From contig OZ025213.1 of assembly GCA_964019055.1 (NCBI GenBank), positions 6,622,472-6,686,471 of the forward strand: DNA of 64,000 nt, given 5' to 3'. Shown piece by piece: positions 57,701 to 64,000 of the stretch (position 1 is its first letter; each line of letters opens with the position of its first letter). Position numbers and translations under genes: made by a program. The notes under the pieces are model-generated. The model searched no databases. It was not told where the DNA came from and was given only the letters and a program-made list of their open reading frames with translations. The DNA comes from Anthopleura xanthogrammica (taxonomy: Eukaryota; Cnidaria; Anthozoa; Actiniaria; Actiniidae).

Positions 57701-60700
57701 CTTCACGATTGTTCCAGTCAACATTAAACAAAGCTTCTTCAATCTTGCGCGCACGAGAAACCTGGTTGACAACTGGCGATCTTTCACTTCGAACTATCGG
57801 ACTTGGCTCCTGACTTCTAAATCCTTCGTGATTACTACCATCACCGTTAATCAACGCTTCTTGCTCAGACCTGCTCACACGAGAAACCTGGTTGATAACT
57901 GGCGATCTTTCACTTGGAACTATTGGACTTGTTTCCCGACTTCTAAACCTTATATCCTGACAAGGAATGTCTCTCATTTTCGACATCATATAAGGATCAA
58001 GTGAAGAACCCTTGGTATCGTTTTGTCCCTCTGATAGTTTTAATTTTTGCACATGATCATCCCCAGTTAAGGTAAACTTAGTGGTTAAAGGCAATGCGGT
58101 ACTGGGATAGCTATCAGCCTTCCGCGCTTCAACCGGAAAATCACTAGCCTTTTCTTTATGCATAGACTGTTCTGACTTTGGCTCAGTGAAGCCATGATCC
58201 AAATCTATGGGCCCCGGAAGGAAGGTGATGGAATTGTCAACTGATTTTGCACAAGAGTACTCACTATTTATAGGCGAGTGACTTTGAGTGCTTTTTGGTG
58301 TTTCCAGTGAGTTTTGCCGCATATCCTCTCGCATATCTAAACCTATGGACTCTGGAAGAAGCGGGATGGAATTGACAACTGGTTTTGCATAGGAGTAAAC
58401 ACTATTTATAGGCGAGCGATTCTCGCTATTTGTGGGCAATGAGCCTGGACTTTGAGTGCTTTTTGGTGTTTCCAGTGAGTTTTGCCGCATATCCTCTCGC
58501 ATATCTAAACCTGTGGACTCTGGAAGAAGCGGGATGGAATTGACAACTGGTTTTGCATAGGAGTAAGCACTATTTATAGGCGAGCGATTCTCGCCATTGA
58601 TGGGCAGTGAACCTGGACTTTGAGTGCTTTTTGGTGTTTCCAGTGAGTTTTGCCGCATATCCTCTCGCATATCTAAACCTGTGGACTCTGGAAGAAGCGG
58701 GATGGAATTGACAACTGGTTTTGCATAGGAGTAAGCACTATTTATAGGCGAGCGATTCTCGACATTGATGGGCAGTGAACCTGGACTTTGAGTGCTTTTT
58801 GGTGTTTCCAGTGAGTTTTGCCGCATATCCTCTCGCATATCTAAACCTGTGGACTCTGGAAGAAGCGGGATGGAATTGACAACTGGTTTTGCATAGGAGT
58901 ACAGACTATTTATAGGCGAGCGATTCTCGCCATTGATGGGCAGTGAACCTGGACTTTGAGTGCTTTTTGGTGTTTCCAGTGAGTTTTGCCGCATATCCTC
59001 TCGCATATCTAAACCTGTTGACTCTGGAAGACGCGGGATGGAACTGACAACTGGTTTTGCATAGGAGTACAGACTATTTATAGGCGAGTGATTCTCGCCA
59101 TTTATGGGCAGTGAACCTGGACTTTGAGTGCTTTTTGGTGTTTCCAGTGAGTTTTGCGGCATATCCTCTCGCATATCTAAACCTATGGACTCTGGAAGAA
59201 GCGGGATGGAATTGACAACTGGTTTTGCATAGGAGTACAGACTATTTAAAGGCGAGCGATTCTCGCCATTTATAGGCGGTGACCCTGGACTTTGAGTAGT
59301 GCTTTCCGTTACTTCGTGTGCGCCGTTTTGTCGCGTATCCGGCTCTAGCGGTATGGTACAAACAGGTCCTTCGTCGGCAGTGGATCTGGTGGTAGTCTCT
59401 CCTGGTACTTCCTTAATAACCTTCTTTAGGATTTCCTCGAGTTTGTCGAGAAATGATGGACCGCTACTTTCTAAACGAAAAGAAAAGTCATATCGTTAAA
59501 TGCTACATACGGGCACGAAAAAGAGATCATATATCTCGTAGTATCGATTGAGAATTCTTGGAGCAATAAAGTAATTACAAAAAAGGTTGATGAAGGTTTT
59601 GTTGCATGTTGCATGCTGCACGTAGCTTATTAAGCTTGAAACGTATTATATTCGAAACGTATTATATTCATATGTAAATAATGTCAGCATGCACAGAAGA
59701 AAATATTCTAGAAAATGCAGAAAAAGTTTGAGGAAAACCCATATTGTTGTGACCAGGAGCCTTCGCTGCTTGAATTAACAGCACTCATAGTGCATTTTGG
59801 GCTTGGTATGCAACATGCAACATGCAAAAAGCAACAAAACTTCACCAATCTTTTTTGAAATAGCTGTAAAATTACACCTTACAAGGAATACAATAGAACT
59901 TGTTCTCGGCAGTAATAATTTGGCGCAATTTTGGTGTCGCACCGTGACCGTGACACCGAGCATTTTCATTGGCTGAGCAGTGATTCCACGAGCTTTGATT
60001 GGTTCAATGAAAGTCGTATCGTGACACTGCAGCGCGTGCTCTGCCTGCCACTTCACAGTCGTACGAAATCTCCTGTGGTGTTTTGAAAGGTGAATGAGTT
60101 TTCTTACCTTGACCATCTTTACAGCCTGTATTGACAACACTAGCCTTATCTGACTTGAGCTTTGAAATCGATTGAAGAAGTTTTGACTGAACGAGATCCT
60201 CTTGTTTGTCAGGCAGAGAGCGACGACGAAAAGTTGGGTATTCCTTTCTGAGAAGCCTATCACTAGCTAAAACAGAAAAATGAATGAAAAATGAATCAGA
60301 CAATCAACTCCATTGCATTGCTAAACCTCGCCTTTCTGAAGTTTTGAAGGACGAGTCGACGAGTCATACAGATTAAAACCCGCACAGGATTGCGGGGCTG
60401 AAATTTCGGAAGGGAGACGGCACATTCTTTTGATTTGATCCACGAATTCAGTACCACAATCCCGTGCGTCACGAGGTAATTAACGATAGTAGGTTTTGTT
60501 CTCTAGCAGTCACATAACCTACCACAGAATCACTGGAAAAAGAGAGCGTCTGGAACCCAGGACATTAGAATGGGTCCCGTATGACGAGACTTACCATCAC
60601 AGACCACCTCTTTTCCTTCTTTGTCGCTGATATTTGAGCGTGTTTCGGACGAAATCTCCACTACAAGGTGTCTGTTGCCAAGGATACGGCCATTCATACG

Positions 60701-60746
60701 AGAAACAGCTTTATGGGCTTCTGCTAGAGTTGCAAACCGTAAAAAC
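54743..60746 (-). CDS. RRM (part), internally repeated, coiled-coil protein; N-terminus uncertain
   Basis: Minus-strand exons 60746-60595, 60266-60108, 59470-56913, 56421-56318, 55877-55806, 55297-55225, 54847-54743 join in phase. The first holds the C-terminal half of an RRM (FLRFATLAEAHKAVSRMNG, then RHLVVEIS). The 2.56-kb exon encodes a near-perfect 56-residue repeat (MREDMRQNSLETPKSTQSPG and onward), about six full copies plus partial ones, then four diverged repeats of about 41 residues around RSPVVNQVSRAR. The end of that exon is Gln-rich. The small exons encode a long coiled coil (LKLEGIVKENERLHSAL, LNLEKSIHNYEVEYQREMEI, LELKTEILKNEIKLANM). Likely an RNA-binding scaffold; I do not recognise the orthologue. 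The RRM start is missing; see the candidate exon at 62274-62314. Confidence 0.75.
55396..55745. repeat. Tandem repeat of about 108 bp, 3+ copies
   Basis: Units begin at about 55397, 55506, 55614 and (partial) 55727, each with aggtgtgaggaaagacaact, then caatgcacaactga and cagcagcaac. Located in an intron of the RRM/coiled-coil gene. Confidence 0.85.
58190..59346 (-). repeat. Coding 168-bp minisatellite
   Basis: In-frame tandem units of 168 bp (56 codons) in the large exon of the RRM/coiled-coil gene. Central units differ at only a few bases; the edge units are diverged or shortened. Confidence 0.93.
59574..59869. mobile_element. MITE with ttcaccaatctt-type inverted ends, copy 2
   Basis: Ends ggttgatgaaggttttgttgc and gcaacaaaacttcaccaatc are inverted. 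Matches 26637-26933, including catgcaacatgca words in the interior. In an intron of the RRM/coiled-coil gene. Confidence 0.78.
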
Positions 60747-62273
60747 CTTGGAAATTAAAATAAAAAGTATTGGTTTAAAAAGATTAACAAACGAATGAAT
60801 GGATGAAAGAGAGGGTGGGAGGGAGGGAAGCATGGCGGGTTAATGCGGATAAGATGTCGGCCTGATAGCCCAAAGCATCCTTTACTTTCACATTGCCCAT
60901 AATTCATTGCGGTTGGAGGGGGACTGGTCAACAAATGTCATAAAATTAAATGTTCTACGATCGCCGCTTTTATCTGTTAAATACTGATTATGAGTGCATT
61001 CTAAGATATTTTCCCACATTCAGAACATCAAGAAGTCAAGAAGTTTAGTGTTACAGAAAAGTGTATGAGCTCATCAACTGAGAAGTGTTCAAGATTTACT
61101 TTATAGACTTCCTCATATCCATCTTTAAATATTCATTTGCAACATCTTCTTATCAGTTTTCAACATAATATGTGCGGTTTTTACTGGCCCAAAAACTGCA
61201 TTGTATTACATGAGGGTCCTGAAGGAGGGCCCATTTCCCAGCCCAAAAGTTTGCATAACCCAGTCCCAGTCATGCAAAATCTCAGTCAGAGTTAAAGAGT
61301 TAGAGATTTTGCAAAATCTTAATCCCACTAATGGTTAAATCCCATGCAGTCCCAGTGCATGAAATCACATTTTCACAGCCCAAAAAAGGCGAATCCCAGC
61401 TCCCATTTTACCCCTTCAGGACCCTGTCTTATAAGCAATGTGAAAATAGAGAATTCGTAAAAAATAAAAATAAACCGATTCCAAGGCAAATCAGTAAGGC
61501 AGATGGGATACAACAACAGATTAGAGTTTACAAATAAAAAAATTTAATTATAAAAACCAGTGAAAATGAACAATAAACAAAATGAGCAACACAATAAAAA
61601 GAAAAAAATGCGGGTTTATTGAGTTAGCAAATGATACACAAAAGTTTTAAATTAAAGTATTTTAAAACCAAAAATAAACGTTTATGAAGAATTTTAAATC
61701 AAAAATTAAATATTTAGGTGTTAACGATGTAAACTGCGAGAGCTGTTTATTATCAACAAGTTTTCAAGCGTGACAGTCACGAACGTGCAATGAATTTTGA
61801 TTATCAGCAAAGTACAGGTTTTTGTTCGCTTTAACTTACTGGGAAATATCCTCAAAACATTAATAGGTGCCAAAATAAATGAAGGAAAAAGTAGATAAAA
61901 AACCTGGTGTTTTTCATGAAGATTTCAAAACACTTTCCTTTAATATTTTTATCCACTTTGATCACTTGTTTTCAACCGCTTTAAACTCAATCTTTAATTG
62001 TAGGATCAAAATTATTTCTTGTAAAAAAAATTAAAAATCATTATTCCTTATAAAAAGAATGAAGTTAAAGACTGAATTTAAAGTATAAGTAATTTGATTG
62101 GAGATTATTTTTATTTGAGACGAAAACGCAGACTGCGATGGTCACGAACTCCACACTTCCGCTTCGTGTCAGTCACGTGAACGGGTGACTGGCCGCGTGA
62201 CGTGTACGTAGCGCGGCCACTCAGTCCCGAACCACGCAGCCAACACGGGAGTCCATTCGTGTTGTATGCTTAC
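60747..62273. other. Region upstream of the RRM exon
   Basis: No convincing coding exon on either strand. Contains a MITE (61214-61425), then AT-rich sequence. The last 150 bp become GC-rich (cgtgacgtgtacgtagcgcg) and look promoter-like. If the candidate exon at 62274-62314 is real, this is an intron of the RRM gene. Confidence 0.45.
61214..61425. mobile_element. MITE with gggtcctgaagg ends
   Basis: gggtcctgaaggagggccc on the left and its inverted counterpart ccccttcaggaccc on the right enclose about 180 bp with repeated cccagtcccagt words. Confidence 0.65.
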
Positions 62274-62366
62274 CTTGCTTCGTAACTCGCATAAATATCG
62301 ATGTTCAAGACTTTCTTTGGTCACTTAGAACAGTCGGGATAAATTCTTGAGAATTTTTCAATTTCC
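62100..62366. promoter_or_regulatory. Candidate bidirectional promoter region
   Basis: A GC-rich, CpG-containing stretch between the BEN gene (+) and the presumed 5' end of the RRM gene (-). It contains cacgtga, tgacgtg and gtcacgtg words typical of CRE or E-box sites. No TATA box was identified. Confidence 0.4.
62274..62314 (-). CDS. Candidate upstream exon of the RRM/coiled-coil gene
   Basis: 41 nt on the minus strand ending in a strong donor (gaagcaag then gtaagc). It encodes KVLNIDIYASYEA and joins in phase to FLRFATLAEA, which is what RRM strand 2 to RNP1 should look like. A stop lies in frame just upstream, and the acceptor (gaccaaag) is poor, so the exon start is uncertain and no initiator Met is visible. 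Confidence 0.35.
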
Positions 62367-63239
62367 ATGGACAGAAAGTCTTTAATGGATCTCTCGGAAA
62401 ACCCGACCCCCGAACGCTTCGCCGCCATCTTGGAGAACCAACGTGCAATTATGGTGAATCAGTCAACCATACTTCATAACCAAAACAAGATCTTAAGAGG
62501 CCTAGAGCAGCTCTTTACGCTTATTCCAAACTCACAGAATACTCTTACGAACCAGTCAACGGCGTGCACTCAAAGTCTACCTGTCACACCCGTGGTGAGC
62601 GTGCATGGTGTTCTACCGACAGTGGTCGAGCCATCGCGAGTGGATCAGCCAGCGCTCACACAAATCACTGTCGTACCAGCGATGCCCTTGACGATTCCAA
62701 CAGCAACTACACGCGCGGATCATCAACAACAACAGCAGCAGCAACCAGCTACTTGTACAATCACAACCCCAGCTCACACTTCAATCCAACCTATTCCACA
62801 AACTAGTTTCACCAACTCTTCGATGGTGACTGTTCATCCCGCTCCAGTTCCCGCAGTCCCGATGGCCTCTTCTCCAGACAGTTCAGACGACGAACGAATC
62901 CCGCAGTACACGTCACGGAACGATCTCATGCAGATCAAATGTAAAAGTTGTTCCATTGGGAATTTCTCCGTTCAGCTACTTCGACATATCTTCCAACCCG
63001 ATGAGTTAGCAAACCGGAATTGCTCTGGCACCCGCGGCAAAGAACAAGTCGACCCGTTGAGGTTAAAATTCATCAAGGAAACCGTATTCGACCTGTATAA
63101 CATTATTGCTGAAGAACGACTAAACACATGGCGGCACTGTGTTCGTGCAATGGATGAATTTCTACGCCGTCCAAAAAATAACCGAAAATACAAAGACATT
63201 GGTCCTCCAACCTTAGTAGGGCTCAGCCAAAAACTAAAC
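62367..63239 (+). CDS. BEN-domain protein, first coding exon (291 codons, continues)
   Basis: ATG at 62367 opens a 291-codon exon ending at a good donor (gtgagt at 63240, phase 0). Residues 17-50 are a short helical, Gln/Asn-rich segment (ENQRAIMVNQSTILHNQNKI), possibly an oligomerisation coiled coil. Residues 55-180 are Pro/Thr-rich with a Gln run at 120-126. SPDSSDDE at 179-186 looks like a casein-kinase-2 site. From about 193 comes a BEN domain (NFSVQLLRHIFQPDELANRN, then the VDPLRLKFIKETV segment). BEN proteins are DNA-binding or chromatin-associated repressors in animals. The first exon appears to include most or all of the BEN fold; downstream exons lie outside the window or were not found. 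If unspliced, the frame would stop at 63251. Confidence 0.72.
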
Positions 63240-64000
63240 GTGAGTTTCTAAAAATCAAAGCCCAATCAACTTTCACCTTTAATTGATGAAGGCGGGCGTT
63301 TAGGCAGTCGTGTTTACGATTTATAGTTCCCATAAACTTCATAACAATGAAATAAATCGCGCTTATAACTGACTTAAAAGTACTGTCGTGCAACGCTAAA
63401 AATAACTGCTTTCTTTTTTCAGTTTCCATTATACGAATTTCTGGATAAGAATAAAAAATTCCATTCTCGTTGCACAACAATCTGTTTTTGTTGTACACTC
63501 GTTATCTTAAAGGTCATATCTCCTGAAGTTTAGGCAAAAGATGACATTTATTTCAAAGATTTTGATGGAGATTCTAGGTTTAAATATCATAATATTTTAT
63601 TTTATTTAACCAGGAAATAAAAAAATAATTTTTAGATGTAGACAATTAAGAATAAATGCCATTTTAGTGTTTACATTATTATGTCAATCTTTAATAGTAT
63701 GACATAAATCCCTCTGACATAAAACCCAAAAATTTTTGTTTTAATTTTTTGTTTATTTTTTGTTTATTTTTTTCTAAATTAGAGTTAAAAATATTAACTA
63801 AATATATAAATGTATAAGTTTATCTCTCAAAAATGTACAAGACTGTATCTTCTGTTATTTGTGTTTCTGAAAAGATAGAATTATAAATAAGTTTAAAACT
63901 GAAATAACTGAATTAAAATAATTGACAAATATAAAAGTTTAACCTAAACTTCTATCTGCAATTTCTCATTTGTTATTATTACTTTAAATCGCAATTTATT
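63240..64000 (+). other. AT-rich tail of the window, probable intron of the BEN gene
   Basis: Follows the gtgagt donor. Strongly AT-rich with no open exon that joins in phase. The window ends here. Confidence 0.5.

Overview
This window is animal nuclear DNA. Genes are split by GT-AG introns, the sequence is AT-rich and repeat-laden, and the proteins are metazoan (F5/8C, Ig, uromodulin-like and PAN domains; MFSD12-type transporters; an RRM/coiled-coil protein; a BEN protein). The domain mix and intron style suggest an anthozoan cnidarian, quite possibly a stony coral; that is inference, not a database match. The intron-bearing models below were built by hand from splice sites, codon phase and paralogue comparison. 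For seven of the eight genes, the phases of the exons found join without conflict.

Layout. 1-3508 (+): 3' end of a secreted/adhesion-type gene (F5/8C, Ig, uromodulin-like D10C, PAN). 5588-12127 (+) and 15844-25177 (+): two closely related MFSD12-like transporters (932 and 909 aa), each with a serine-rich, probably disordered loop of over 400 residues between transmembrane helices 6 and 7. 19571-20038 (-): an intronless secreted Cys-rich EF-hand protein inside intron 2 of the second transporter. 27610-33545 (-), 35820-44574 (-) and 47027-52023 (-): three further paralogues (548, 528, 672 aa) with short or moderate loops. 54743-60746 (-, perhaps starting near 62314): a protein with an RRM part, two families of internal repeats and a C-terminal coiled coil. 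62367-63239+ (+): first coding exon of a BEN-domain protein, running off the window.

The core is therefore a five-gene MFSD12-like cluster in the order + + - - -, with shared intron positions and phases. In vertebrates MFSD12 is a lysosomal/melanosomal protein needed for cysteine import; whether these paralogues carry the same substrate cannot be read from sequence. All five end in a class-I PDZ-ligand-like tail. Three carry a TQTD motif just after the last helix, resembling the dynein light chain LC8 motif. One paralogue (27610-33545) has lost the conserved TM2 aspartate and may be a non-transporting relative.

Between and inside the genes are many foldback (palindromic) MITE-like elements, several with TAGACC...GGTCTA ends, plus satellites. 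The most striking is a 22-bp satellite in an intron of the 35820-44574 gene: every unit contains a splice-donor sequence on the transcribed strand, immediately downstream of the real donor.
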